Shown: positions 1 to 7,813 of the stretch, in pieces
Layout of the letters: the number at the start of each line of letters is the position of its first letter
Position numbering within the stretch: the first letter of the stretch is position 1
Source of the DNA: Promethearchaeum sp.
Lineage (GTDB): Archaea > Asgardarchaeota > Lokiarchaeia > Sigyniarchaeales > Promethearchaeaceae
Reading direction: 5' to 3'
DNA: 35,256 nucleotides
Assembly: GCA_030613185.1 (NCBI GenBank)
Contig: JAUWMK010000004.1
Span: forward strand, 1 to 35,256
Position numbers and translations under genes: made by a program
Notes under the pieces: generated by a model
The model's input: the letters and a program-made list of their open reading frames with translations, nothing else
Databases searched by the model: none
Told to the model about the DNA's origin: nothing

Positions 1-118
1 TTTATTTGAATTATAAGGGAATGGGTGCAATAAAATGGTGATATAAGAGAACGTTAATAGATTAATTATGTCGGAATCATCTAAAAAGGAATTAAGGAAA
101 AAACTTTATAAAAATTGT

Positions 119-1234
119 CTATCTTGTAAACTTAAGAATTAGATCTTTATTCAAAATTTGATATCCAGATGATCTAACTATTGCAGATTTTAAGAATTGA
201 AATCCAATATTAACAGTTGAACCATCACCACCTATATGTATCACATAGGGAACTTCTTTCTTGATCCCTTTATTATACATAATTCTATAGGCCGTTGAAA
301 TTGCATCCGCAACTGTTGCTCCAGATTCAAATAATTGATGCATCCATGATGCTTGCCATGAAGTTACATCATCCTTACTCGTAGCCACTTCCAAACAACA
401 TGTGTTATTCACATAAATACAATTTTTTTCTGCAACTTGGTATGCTGCATGAGATAATTGGTTTATCATCATCCCAGCTCCACAACCAGGACATAATCCA
501 TATCCTTTATTTATATGAAATTGTGGGGGAACTTCTTTGTGTATGACTGAATAACGTATTTTACAATCATCTTCTCCAAATGAAGCAAGCAGTTTATTTA
601 AATTAATGTTGCGAGCTTTTACCTGAGCAAAATTTTCATCAATGGTCTTTTCTAAAAATTCTGGTTTTAGTAAATGACGGAATCTTCCTTGAGTTTTTAG
701 GTATTCCAGCATTTTTTCATCATCAGTTGTAATATATTCTCCATCAGATTCAGATTTCTTCATTCCAGGAACTGATGTATAATAATATTTTGGAACTCCT
801 TCAGTAACTTTTACTGTTATTAAAGGCCAATATCCTGATTCCGTAGCAAGTTTAGAAATCTTAATTGTATCTTTTGCTGGATGACGCCAACCTCGAGGGC
901 AAGGGCTATATATCTGTATAAATCCTCCACCAGGAGTTTTCATTGCATCCATCACTTTTCCCATGAAATCAATGGGATAGGCAACATTTGCAGTTGCAAA
1001 GAAAGCACTTTTAAGACCTAGGAATGTAAAACCTAAGATGTAATCTTCTTTAATTCCAATTTTTCCCTTTATTTTTTCTCCACCTGGTCCTGTTGTAGTG
1101 CTGGCTCCAAATGGTGTGGTTCCACTTTCCTGAATACCAGTATTCATAAAAGCCTCATTATCATAAGAAATATAAAGTACCGTATTTCTTTCAGTTCGCG
1201 CTAAAATATCAGCCATTTTTATTATTTTTGTCAT
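119..1234 (-). CDS. porB: 2-oxoacid (pyruvate):ferredoxin oxidoreductase beta subunit, circularly permuted
   Basis: This is the TPP-binding beta subunit, which decarboxylates a 2-oxoacid and passes electrons to ferredoxin. All family motifs are present but in swapped order. The usual C-terminal half comes first: YDNEAFMNTGIQ at residues 24-35, then SPCPRGW, then QGRFRHLL. The usual N-terminal half follows: CPGCG at 248-252, TCCLEV, and GGDG with its Asp at 337. The TPP motif (GDG followed about 30 residues later by Asn) is therefore split between the two ends of the protein. All likely [4Fe-4S] cysteines remain. The ATG at 1234 is chosen because GAGGTGAT lies just upstream; the frame is open a further 12 codons, overlapping porA. 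It sits last in the porCD-porA-porB operon, 17 nt after the porA stop. Product is about 371 residues. Substrate (pyruvate or another 2-oxoacid) is inferred. Confidence 0.85.
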   Translation of the reverse strand: MTKIIKMADILARTERNTVLYISYDNEAFMNTGIQESGTTPFGASTTTGPGGEKIKGKIGIKEDYILGFTFLGLKSAFFATANVAYPIDFMGKVMDAMKTPGGGFIQIYSPCPRGWRHPAKDTIKISKLATESGYWPLITVKVTEGVPKYYYTSVPGMKKSESDGEYITTDDEKMLEYLKTQGRFRHLLKPEFLEKTIDENFAQVKARNINLNKLLASFGEDDCKIRYSVIHKEVPPQFHINKGYGLCPGCGAGMMINQLSHAAYQVAEKNCIYVNNTCCLEVATSKDDVTSWQASWMHQLFESGATVADAISTAYRIMYNKGIKKEVPYVIHIGGDGSTVNIGFQFLKSAIVRSSGYQILNKDLILKFTR

Positions 1235-1251
1235 GATAAAATCACCTCTAG

Positions 1252-2478
1252 TTAAAAACGAACCTCCCACATTTTATCTTTGGTTTCTCGAATTCCAAGG
1301 TAGTCATACAATTTACCCTTATTATCATTTATAGGCTTCATCTTTCTCGCCGCATATTCAATTTCATCTTTGGTGACATCTCGCCCTCCCAATCCGACAA
1401 TAAATGATCTAAGGACAACATTTATGCCAAACAGCGCGCTTGCAACTGATTGACCAACTGGAGGTAAAATTCCACTGAGATCATCATCTTTCTCAAGAAT
1501 AATTATTTTTTCAATCTTATTATCCTCAATTATTTTTCTTAATTGTTCAGTTGGAAACGGTCTCCATGTTCTTAATTTAATTAACCCAACTTCCTTATTG
1601 TGTTCCATCCATGTGAGAATATTCCCACACATTGATCCCATCGTTAGAAAGACGGTTTTACTGGAACAATCTAAATTATAGGTTTCAATTGAATGATAAG
1701 ATCTACCAGTCATTTTTTCAAATTCTTTGAAGGCATTATCCATAATTGGCAATACTTTATTCTTTTCTAATTCTAAAGCTAATCTTCCTTCTCCAAAATA
1801 ATCCGGTGTAACAATTCCCCCCCAAGTTCCTGTTTTTTCAGTATTAATATGGTGACGTGGTTTTTTTGGAGTGTATTTCAGAACATCTTCATCAGGAATA
1901 GCAAAAAATTTCTGAGCACTATGTGAAATTATAAATCCATCATGAACAAATTGAGTAGGAAATAATGAATCTTCAGAAATCTTTGATGCAATTATTGCTG
2001 CATCATAAGTTTCTTGAACATTTTCAGAAACGATAGTATTCCATCCCATTCCAGATAGTAAAGTAAATTCCCAAGAATTCCATATTGAAAGATTTGGAGA
2101 ATTAAATGCACGGGCCGATATCAGCATTGTAAGTGGAACTCTCCATCCAGGAGCCATAGGTAAGCATTCAGCCATCAATAATAACCCTTGAGATGCAGTA
2201 GCTATGAAGGTTCGGGCTCCAGCAGCACATGCAGCGGTACTAAACGCACACGCTGCTAATTCAGATTCTACATTAACGAATGCAGCTTTCAACTTTCCAT
2301 GGTTGACAACATCAGATAAACCTTCCACAGATTGTGTTTGAGGCGTAATTGGAAATGCACAAATCACATCAGGATCAGTTTGACTAACCGCACCCGCAAC
2401 AGCATAATTACCAGTCATTGTTAATTCGACTGGTTTCTTGATTTCCTTAAAAAAAGGATTCATTGGTTGTACAGACAT
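1252..2478 (-). CDS. porA: 2-oxoacid (pyruvate):ferredoxin oxidoreductase alpha subunit
   Basis: This is the alpha subunit of the cytoplasmic CoA- and ferredoxin-dependent 2-oxoacid oxidoreductase. The family signature MTGNYAVAGAV is at residues 21-31 and FPITPQT at 42-48, the second being the substrate-site loop (usually YPITPQT). The stretch VESELAACAFSTAACAAGA is the conserved pyrimidine-binding domain helix. The C-terminal part carries the transketolase-like domain (LRTWRPFPTEQLRKI and VGLGGRDVT). At 408 residues the length is normal. The gene follows the gamma-delta gene by 13 nt and precedes the beta gene by 17 nt, so the three are very likely co-transcribed. The start ATG at 2478 is preceded by AAGGTGAT, a good Shine-Dalgarno match. 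Whether pyruvate is the preferred substrate cannot be read from sequence. Confidence 0.93.
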   Translation of the reverse strand: MSVQPMNPFFKEIKKPVELTMTGNYAVAGAVSQTDPDVICAFPITPQTQSVEGLSDVVNHGKLKAAFVNVESELAACAFSTAACAAGARTFIATASQGLLLMAECLPMAPGWRVPLTMLISARAFNSPNLSIWNSWEFTLLSGMGWNTIVSENVQETYDAAIIASKISEDSLFPTQFVHDGFIISHSAQKFFAIPDEDVLKYTPKKPRHHINTEKTGTWGGIVTPDYFGEGRLALELEKNKVLPIMDNAFKEFEKMTGRSYHSIETYNLDCSSKTVFLTMGSMCGNILTWMEHNKEVGLIKLRTWRPFPTEQLRKIIEDNKIEKIIILEKDDDLSGILPPVGQSVASALFGINVVLRSFIVGLGGRDVTKDEIEYAARKMKPINDNKGKLYDYLGIRETKDKMWEVRF

Positions 2479-2491
2479 TTTTTATATCACC

Positions 2492-3472
2492 TTAGCATTT
2501 CATAACCATAGTCAAAGCCTTATGCTTCTTTCCGGTTTCTTTATCTTTTTTTCCTGGGCAAACTTCAACGCAGTTTTCACAACCTTTACAATGAAATGTG
2601 TCAACACCGATTATTTGCCATTTGTTATCACGAAATTCTCGCTCAATACATAAATCAGGGCAAATAAACACACAATTACCGCACTGAATGCAATATTCTG
2701 GGTGAAAGGATGCATAACTAACTCCCCAAGATCCTGTATTCACTCGATTAGAGCCTCCATCAATGACATCAGTAAACCAAACCCCTGCTTTATCTAATTC
2801 TGCAGCACCTAATTTTCCTAGTCCTATATGGCTCCATTCTTTCTTATAATCTTTTTCAAAGCTAATTTTTACTTTATCATCACAAGGATAAATCTTTGTT
2901 GCGTCTGGAACTGTTTTTATTGCGTCCATGTTCTTTTGAGCAATTTTTGGATTGAATTGCTCACCTATTGCAGTAATCAGTTCATCAAGAGTAAATATTT
3001 GAGGTGCAACCTTTACTAAAGCACCTAATATTAAGGTATTTGTTATGTTTCGCCCTAAAAATTCTAATGCAATTGTTGTAGCATCAATTAATGCAACGTT
3101 TATTTCTGGAGGATTATTTTTTTCAATGATTTCTCTTATTTCCTCGTAGGGTTTACATGTATTTACAATCAAGTAACCACCTGGAACAATTCCCGCAGTA
3201 CAGTCTACATCTTCAAGCAAAGTATCATCCAATATGCAACTATATTGGGGAGAATAAACTTGCTCATTTGTTCGCACTTTACTATAGTCTTTTGACATTC
3301 TGGCAAAAGATGCGACAGGTGATCCCATTCTCTCAGCACCAAAAGTGGGCATACAAGTAGCTGGACCATCAAAAGCCATAGAACAGAGCTGAGCAGCAGT
3401 AACCGCTCCTTGTCCACCACGTCCGTGAAATCTCACAAGATATTTGGGTATATTTTCTTTATTTTCAGCCAT
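2492..3472 (-). CDS. porC: 2-oxoacid (pyruvate):ferredoxin oxidoreductase fused gamma-delta subunit
   Basis: The first about 190 residues are the gamma (PorC) domain, with VRFHGRGGQGAVTAAQ near the N-terminus and the GAERMGSPV segment. The C-terminal about 95 residues are the delta (PorD) ferredoxin domain. That domain has two [4Fe-4S] motifs, CIQCGNCVFICP near residue 261 and CKGCENCVEVCP near residue 295. Gamma and delta are often separate small genes, so here they are fused. The domain would collect electrons from the TPP site and pass them to ferredoxin. It is the first gene of the operon. I chose the ATG at 3472 because the conserved fold begins just after it. An in-frame ATG at 3481 is an alternative, and no clear Shine-Dalgarno separates the two. 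Confidence 0.92.
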   Translation of the reverse strand: MAENKENIPKYLVRFHGRGGQGAVTAAQLCSMAFDGPATCMPTFGAERMGSPVASFARMSKDYSKVRTNEQVYSPQYSCILDDTLLEDVDCTAGIVPGGYLIVNTCKPYEEIREIIEKNNPPEINVALIDATTIALEFLGRNITNTLILGALVKVAPQIFTLDELITAIGEQFNPKIAQKNMDAIKTVPDATKIYPCDDKVKISFEKDYKKEWSHIGLGKLGAAELDKAGVWFTDVIDGGSNRVNTGSWGVSYASFHPEYCIQCGNCVFICPDLCIEREFRDNKWQIIGVDTFHCKGCENCVEVCPGKKDKETGKKHKALTMVMKC

Positions 3473-3809
3473 ATTTTTCATCTCATATAAATAGAAAAAC
3501 AAACACTAGATGTCGCCTTGTCATAATAAATTATTTCTTATAGATTTTATTATAGAGAAAATCATAACAATTACATACTTTCTCATTATAAGCGTTTAAA
3601 CCGAGTTCCACTTTCCTTGAGAAATATTGAAATAATATTACATAGGAAAAAAAATTATAACCCTTGCTAACAATCAGAAACATATTTTACAATAGGGATT
3701 ATTTTCGAGGTTTAAAAAAATATATATTTAAATAAATCTATTGAGTTAAAATAAACTTGATAATTGAAAGCCTAAACATGACCTAAATGAAAATAATTTA
3801 GATGATTTT
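3473..3809. other. Divergent intergenic region, porCD / small coiled-coil gene
   Basis: No gene, tRNA or convincing hairpin is visible in these 337 bases. The region separates two divergent genes and must hold both promoters. On the minus strand AT-rich TATA-like sequence lies around 3525-3550, upstream of the oxidoreductase operon. On the plus strand a long A/T run with TATATATTTAAAT lies around 3719-3735, upstream of the gene at 3810. Neither box can be confirmed from sequence alone. Confidence 0.4.
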
Positions 3810-4268
3810 ATGCAAATAACAGTAAATTCAAACGTTTATATTAAACTTGTTTCGATTCTTCTTAAAATCAATAAAGATCTAGGAAGCCCTGCAAATTTCA
3901 GCATGGTTCTCCAATCTATGTTTGATAGAATTAAAAACATAAGAAAACTTCAAGAAGAAAATACAAAATTAAGAGAAAAAATTGAAGATAATAATTTAAA
4001 TATGCAAGATTTATTAAGGTTGTCCCTTTCCAGACCAGCGTCCCCAATAATGGCGATGGCTCAATCAAATCTTCAACCACTATCCCCTCCTTCCTCATGT
4101 TACCCTCCCTCACCCCCCATCAGAAAAATAAATAAAATTATCGCATCTACTCCAGAAACACAAAATATAAAAAAAGATTTACAATTTGAATTAAATCAAC
4201 TATTTGATGGAAGTGTTCCCAAACCTTCAAAGATCAAACAACTTATAGAACAAAATGTAACAAATTAG
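3810..4268 (+). CDS. Small hypothetical protein with coiled coil and Pro/Ser-rich linker
   Basis: I do not recognise this 152-residue protein. Residues 1-45 form a strand-helix-helix pattern that loosely recalls ribbon-helix-helix DNA-binding proteins (ITVNSNVYIKLV, then a helical stretch). Residues 43-60 are a short charged coiled coil (RKLQEENTKLREKIED). A Pro/Ser-rich flexible segment follows around residues 75-103. The C-terminus (about 115-152) is again helical and Lys-rich. There is no signal peptide, membrane segment or Cys pair. The ATG at 3810 is preceded by a weak GATGAT. It is transcribed alone, divergent from the oxidoreductase operon and convergent with the glutaredoxin-like gene. 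A DNA-binding role is a guess. Confidence 0.55.
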   Translation: MQITVNSNVYIKLVSILLKINKDLGSPANFSMVLQSMFDRIKNIRKLQEENTKLREKIEDNNLNMQDLLRLSLSRPASPIMAMAQSNLQPLSPPSSCYPPSPPIRKINKIIASTPETQNIKKDLQFELNQLFDGSVPKPSKIKQLIEQNVTN

Positions 4269-4288
4269 TTCAGAGAAAAAAGATATTC

Positions 4289-4615
4289 TTAAATTTTTGA
4301 TGCCCAATAGGATGGATCGTATCCATTAGAGATGAAATCATCTTTGTTTTTTCTAAATATTACAAAAGGTGTACCCATTCTGTTCCGTAACTTATATTTT
4401 TCTTGGATCCAATTTTTGACTGAATTTTTCATTTCTAATGGCAATTTATCAAGATAAAGCCATTTAAAAGCGACATTTTTTTCTAATAACCATTTTATTC
4501 CACGTTTACAATGAGGGCATGTTGTTAAACTGAAATAATAAATAATTACTTGCTGATCTTTTAGCTTATCTTCATTTTCAATTGTCCAATTAAGTAATTC
4601 TAATTTTATATCCAT
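4289..4615 (-). CDS. Glutaredoxin-like thiol-disulfide oxidoreductase
   Basis: This 108-residue protein has a thioredoxin-fold pattern. A beta strand (VIIYYFSL) leads into the active-site motif TTCPHC (Cys33, Cys36), and a second half carries the GTPFVIF segment near residue 82, whose Pro is the expected cis-proline. The CPHC dithiol motif resembles DsbA and some glutaredoxins rather than the usual glutaredoxin CPYC. No signal peptide is seen, so it probably works in the cytoplasm reducing disulfides or mixed disulfides. No Shine-Dalgarno is visible before the ATG. It lies 30 nt downstream of the longin-like gene on the same strand and may be co-transcribed with it. The substrate is unknown. 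Confidence 0.75.
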   Translation of the reverse strand: MDIKLELLNWTIENEDKLKDQQVIIYYFSLTTCPHCKRGIKWLLEKNVAFKWLYLDKLPLEMKNSVKNWIQEKYKLRNRMGTPFVIFRKNKDDFISNGYDPSYWASKI

Positions 4616-4645
4616 GAAAAATGAAATTAAAAATGTTGTTTAAGT

Positions 4646-5623
4646 TTATTCTTTTGTGAAATCATAAATCGGGACTCCAAAAATATCCCAAACTGGTTTT
4701 TGGTCAAAGTTTACTTTTTGAATCGCAGTTGTAATAACTGGATGTTCTTTCATTAATTTAGCAAGTTCGCTAATTACACTTTTTCCTTCTGATACTTGAT
4801 GTATTAAATCAACACAATAATCATGAGGGGCACCTAAGTAAATAGCTTCAGTTAAAATTAGTTTCTGATATAGATCAAATGTTTGTTTCCTATACAGAAT
4901 AAAATACTTATTTATAGTCTCTTGAAAATTAGAAAAGTCATCAGTATTCACTATTCCTTTATCATAACATGCAAAAATCTGTTTTGAATAATTTTTTTCA
5001 AAAGCTTCCCCGATATCACTTGCAAAATCAAACAATGTTGGCTCTACAAGGTGACTTAATCGTGAATTAACATTGGACATCAAAGCTACAAAAATATTTT
5101 CTTTTTTACTGAATCTAACTTCAATTTCGCCTGATTTTATTAATTGTACTCCCGACAACCATCCAATGTTTTCAGCAAAAGAATTAATTGCACTAAGTAA
5201 CCCAGAAACTAAATTTTGATTAATTGGTGAACTTTCCATTTTCCCATGAAAAGCTAAAAAGTGAAACAAACATAAGCCATTATTTGTGATAAAGTAAACT
5301 TCAGGAATTTTTAGAGATCCCTTAAGAGAAAGAGGCATAACTTTATGTTCTTTAGATGTTTTATGAGATTTTTTATGTTTATAATCTGGAAGAATGTATT
5401 TAAAATCGATATTACTCTTTATCTGAGATAAATAGTTAAAAAATAAGGAAAATTGAGAATAATTTAATGAAAATTCATTTTGATTAAACAGTATTTCTTT
5501 CAATTTCTTATTTTCTTCAATTGTGGAAATAGATAATGCTTCAAAATCTTCATTTTTAATTTTCCATGAGGTCACTGATTTTTTATTCAAATCAAGATCC
5601 ATGATGATAAAACTTTCATTCAT
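4646..5623 (-). CDS. Longin-like domain protein beside a Rab-like GTPase
   Basis: This 325-residue protein has a central region (about 108-220) with a longin/roadblock-like pattern. It begins with a strand and turn, VYFITNNGLCLFHF, then a helix SGLLSAINSFAEN. Strands follow around GVQLIKSGEIEVRF and NIFVALMS, with a long helix after that. This is the order seen in longin-fold proteins, which act as partners or regulators of small GTPases in eukaryotes and occur widely in Asgards. The N-terminal about 95 residues and C-terminal about 100 residues are not recognised. No membrane segment is seen. It is divergent from the Rab-like GTPase at 5688, which supports a functional link. The family call rests on pattern only. 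Confidence 0.55.
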   Translation of the reverse strand: MNESFIIMDLDLNKKSVTSWKIKNEDFEALSISTIEENKKLKEILFNQNEFSLNYSQFSLFFNYLSQIKSNIDFKYILPDYKHKKSHKTSKEHKVMPLSLKGSLKIPEVYFITNNGLCLFHFLAFHGKMESSPINQNLVSGLLSAINSFAENIGWLSGVQLIKSGEIEVRFSKKENIFVALMSNVNSRLSHLVEPTLFDFASDIGEAFEKNYSKQIFACYDKGIVNTDDFSNFQETINKYFILYRKQTFDLYQKLILTEAIYLGAPHDYCVDLIHQVSEGKSVISELAKLMKEHPVITTAIQKVNFDQKPVWDIFGVPIYDFTKE

Positions 5624-5655
5624 CCCTAATAATTTTGCTATCCTTTTTTTTTTCG

Positions 5656-5665
5656 ATATTTATAT
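5656..5665. promoter_or_regulatory. Shared TATA-like box between longin-like and GTPase genes
   Basis: ATATTTATAT reads almost the same on both strands. It lies about 28 nt upstream of the GTG at 5688 and about 37 nt upstream of the ATG at 5623. These spacings suit short-leader or leaderless archaeal transcripts, and neither gene has a clear Shine-Dalgarno site. One box may serve both directions. Confidence 0.4.
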
Positions 5666-5687
5666 CATTCTTTTAAAAAAATAGTGT

Positions 5688-6254
5688 GTGTCTTCATATA
5701 ATGAAAAATACCCAATTAAAATAGTAATTGCAGGCCAAGCAGGAACCGGGAAATCTACATTAATCTCTACTAAAAAAACAGGGACTTTTAATATTGCTTC
5801 AAAAATGACAATTGGGGTAGATTTTGTTATTTTAGAAGTCAATCGTGGTAAAAAAACGTTTCAATTCTTAGTTTATGATTTAGGTGGGCAGAAAAGATTT
5901 CAATTTTTACATGATTCATATATAAAAGGTGCTAAAGCGAGCATAATTTTATATGATTTGACCCGAATCAATACATTTAAATCTATACCTAAATGGATTG
6001 CGCTCTTAATGGCCGAGAATCCTCAAATTCCTATTTTAATATGTGGATCGAAAAAAGATCTAGTTCAATATGAAGATTTAAAGAAGTTTAAAGATAAGTG
6101 GTTTGAATTTACATCCAGTATTCCAGAAAATTGTAATATTATTGGGCATATTTTAACATCCTCAAAAACTATGGAAGGATTAGATTCAATTTTTTATGCT
6201 TTAGCAGATAATTTAATTTTATCTATTGGGTCCTACATATCTAAAAAGATTTAA
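5688..6254 (+). CDS. Rab/Ras-like small GTPase
   Basis: This is a single-domain GTPase of 188 residues. The P-loop is GQAGTGKST (16-24). Switch I is MTIGVDF (40-46), identical to the Rab TIGVDF signature with Thr41 as the Mg-binding residue. G3 is YDLGGQKRF (63-71), with DLGGQ closer to Arf-type than to Rab DTAGQ. G4 is GSKKDL (120-125), where Ser121 replaces the usual Asn of NKxD. G5 appears as TSSK (157-160). There is no C-terminal Cys for prenylation and no membrane segment, so it is presumably cytoplasmic. The start is a GTG, because no in-frame ATG exists before the P-loop. It probably acts as a nucleotide-dependent switch with the divergent longin-like protein as a candidate partner. 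Confidence 0.9.
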   Translation: MSSYNEKYPIKIVIAGQAGTGKSTLISTKKTGTFNIASKMTIGVDFVILEVNRGKKTFQFLVYDLGGQKRFQFLHDSYIKGAKASIILYDLTRINTFKSIPKWIALLMAENPQIPILICGSKKDLVQYEDLKKFKDKWFEFTSSIPENCNIIGHILTSSKTMEGLDSIFYALADNLILSIGSYISKKI

Positions 6255-6286
6255 AAAAATGCTTCTTTTTTAAAATTGATTAAAAA

Positions 6287-7813
6287 ATGCCATTAGTTGA
6301 ATTAGTTCCAAATTTTTCAGAAGGTCGTAGACAAGATATAATCGATAAAATTCTTGGTGCGATAAAGGAAGCTAGCAATGCAAAGATCTTGGATTCAAGA
6401 GCGGACCCAGACCACAATCGTTTGGTCGTAACTTTAGTTGGGGAACCCGAAGAATGTTTTAATGCTGGGTTTGCCGGAATTAAAATTGCTGCCGAATTAA
6501 TAGATATGGATAACCATTCGGGTGAACATCCGCGCATTGGGGCTACCGATGTTGTCCCATTTGTACCAATAAGTGGGATTACTCTCGAGGAATGTACCAA
6601 TTTAGCACGTAAATTAGCAGAAAAGGTTTCAAAGGAATTAAAAATACCCACTTATCTATATGAAGCTTCCGCTACACGACCAGACCGGGTAAATTTAGCA
6701 AATATTCGAAAAGGACAATATGAAGGATTGAAGGAAGCAATAAAAACAGATCCTGAACGAAAACCTGATTTCGGGCCTTCAATACTACCAAAAGCCGGAG
6801 CAACAGTCATTGGCGCTCGTGAGTTTTTAATTGCATATAATATTTATCTCAATACAACAGATGTAGAAATTGCAAAAACAATTGGGCGCAATATTAGACA
6901 TAAAAACGGAGGATTTCATTATGTGAAATCTATGGGATTCGAAACTAAACCTTTTGTTCAAGTATCCATGAATCTTACAAATTATAAGGGGACTCCCATG
7001 CACATGGTTGTTCAAACAGTTAGAAATGAAGCTGCACGTTATGGTGTATCGATTATTGAAACTGAAGTTTATGGAATGATTCATGTTGATGCTCTTTTAG
7101 AGGCATCAGAACATTATTTACAATTAAATGGTAAATGGGACCGATCTCAAATTATTGAAAAAAAGATGGGACGCATAGAAACAGAAAAATTATTAGAGAA
7201 TTTGACCGTTAGCGAATTTTTAAGCGAATTAGCTTCAGAAAGTCCTGCACCAGGAGGAGGTTCTGCATCGTGTGTCACAGGTGCAATGGGGGCTGGATTA
7301 GCTGCTATGGTTTCTCGATTAACTCTAGGTAAGAAAGGATATGAAGAGTTAGAGCCATTTTTTAGTGAAAAAATAAGTCAATTGGATTCACATTATAAGA
7401 AATTAACAAAATTAATTGATGAAGATGCAAATGCTTTCAATGGTGTTATTGCAGCTTTTAAACTTCCTAAAGATACAGAGGATGCAAAATCAAAACGTTC
7501 TGCTAAAATACAAGAAGAATATAAAAATGCAGCTTTAGTCCCAATGGAAACTGTGAGGACTTGTAAATCTGTATTAGATATTATCTTAGAAATTGGAACC
7601 AAAGGAAATAAGAACGCTTTATCTGATATTGCAGTTGCTGCCCTAAATGCACTTACCGGATTAAAAGGTGCAGCTTATAATGTAGAAATTAACCTCCCTT
7701 CTATTAAGGATCAGGAATTTAATTCTAAAATGAAGGAAGAACTTACAACAATTATGAAAGGTTTAGATGAAAAGGTATCAGATTTAATTAAAGATGCAAA
7801 ATCGAAATTTTAA
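6287..7813 (+). CDS. ftcd: Bifunctional glutamate formiminotransferase / formiminotetrahydrofolate cyclodeaminase
   Basis: This enzyme moves the formimino group from formiminoglutamate (from histidine breakdown) to tetrahydrofolate, then releases ammonia to give methenyl-tetrahydrofolate. Residues 1 to about 300 are the formiminotransferase domains, starting LVELVPNFSEGRR and including GEHPRIGATD, whose His81 matches the family catalytic His. Residues about 305-508 are the helical cyclodeaminase domain, with the SPAPGGGSASCVTGAMGAGL signature near residue 320. At 508 residues it is close to the animal enzyme (about 540). The ATG at 6287 lies 32 nt after the GTPase gene with no clear Shine-Dalgarno; a TTTAAAAAAA box about 35 nt upstream suggests its own promoter. 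Its stop overlaps the convergent radical SAM gene by 4 nt. Confidence 0.93.
   Translation: MPLVELVPNFSEGRRQDIIDKILGAIKEASNAKILDSRADPDHNRLVVTLVGEPEECFNAGFAGIKIAAELIDMDNHSGEHPRIGATDVVPFVPISGITLEECTNLARKLAEKVSKELKIPTYLYEASATRPDRVNLANIRKGQYEGLKEAIKTDPERKPDFGPSILPKAGATVIGAREFLIAYNIYLNTTDVEIAKTIGRNIRHKNGGFHYVKSMGFETKPFVQVSMNLTNYKGTPMHMVVQTVRNEAARYGVSIIETEVYGMIHVDALLEASEHYLQLNGKWDRSQIIEKKMGRIETEKLLENLTVSEFLSELASESPAPGGGSASCVTGAMGAGLAAMVSRLTLGKKGYEELEPFFSEKISQLDSHYKKLTKLIDEDANAFNGVIAAFKLPKDTEDAKSKRSAKIQEEYKNAALVPMETVRTCKSVLDIILEIGTKGNKNALSDIAVAALNALTGLKGAAYNVEINLPSIKDQEFNSKMKEELTTIMKGLDEKVSDLIKDAKSKF

Noticed and set aside
68-142. Plus-strand 24-codon ORF starting ATG at 68, overlapping the end of the permuted porB
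   Set aside because: Very short, no ribosome site, and it overlaps the opposite-strand gene; nothing supports expression.
3205-3420. Alternative-frame ORF inside the gamma-delta gene
   Set aside because: The overlapping frame encodes unmistakable PorC motifs; this frame has none.
3810-4268. Ribbon-helix-helix regulator call for the small coiled-coil protein
   Set aside because: The N-terminal pattern is only loosely similar and lacks a clear family signature, so it was kept as hypothetical.
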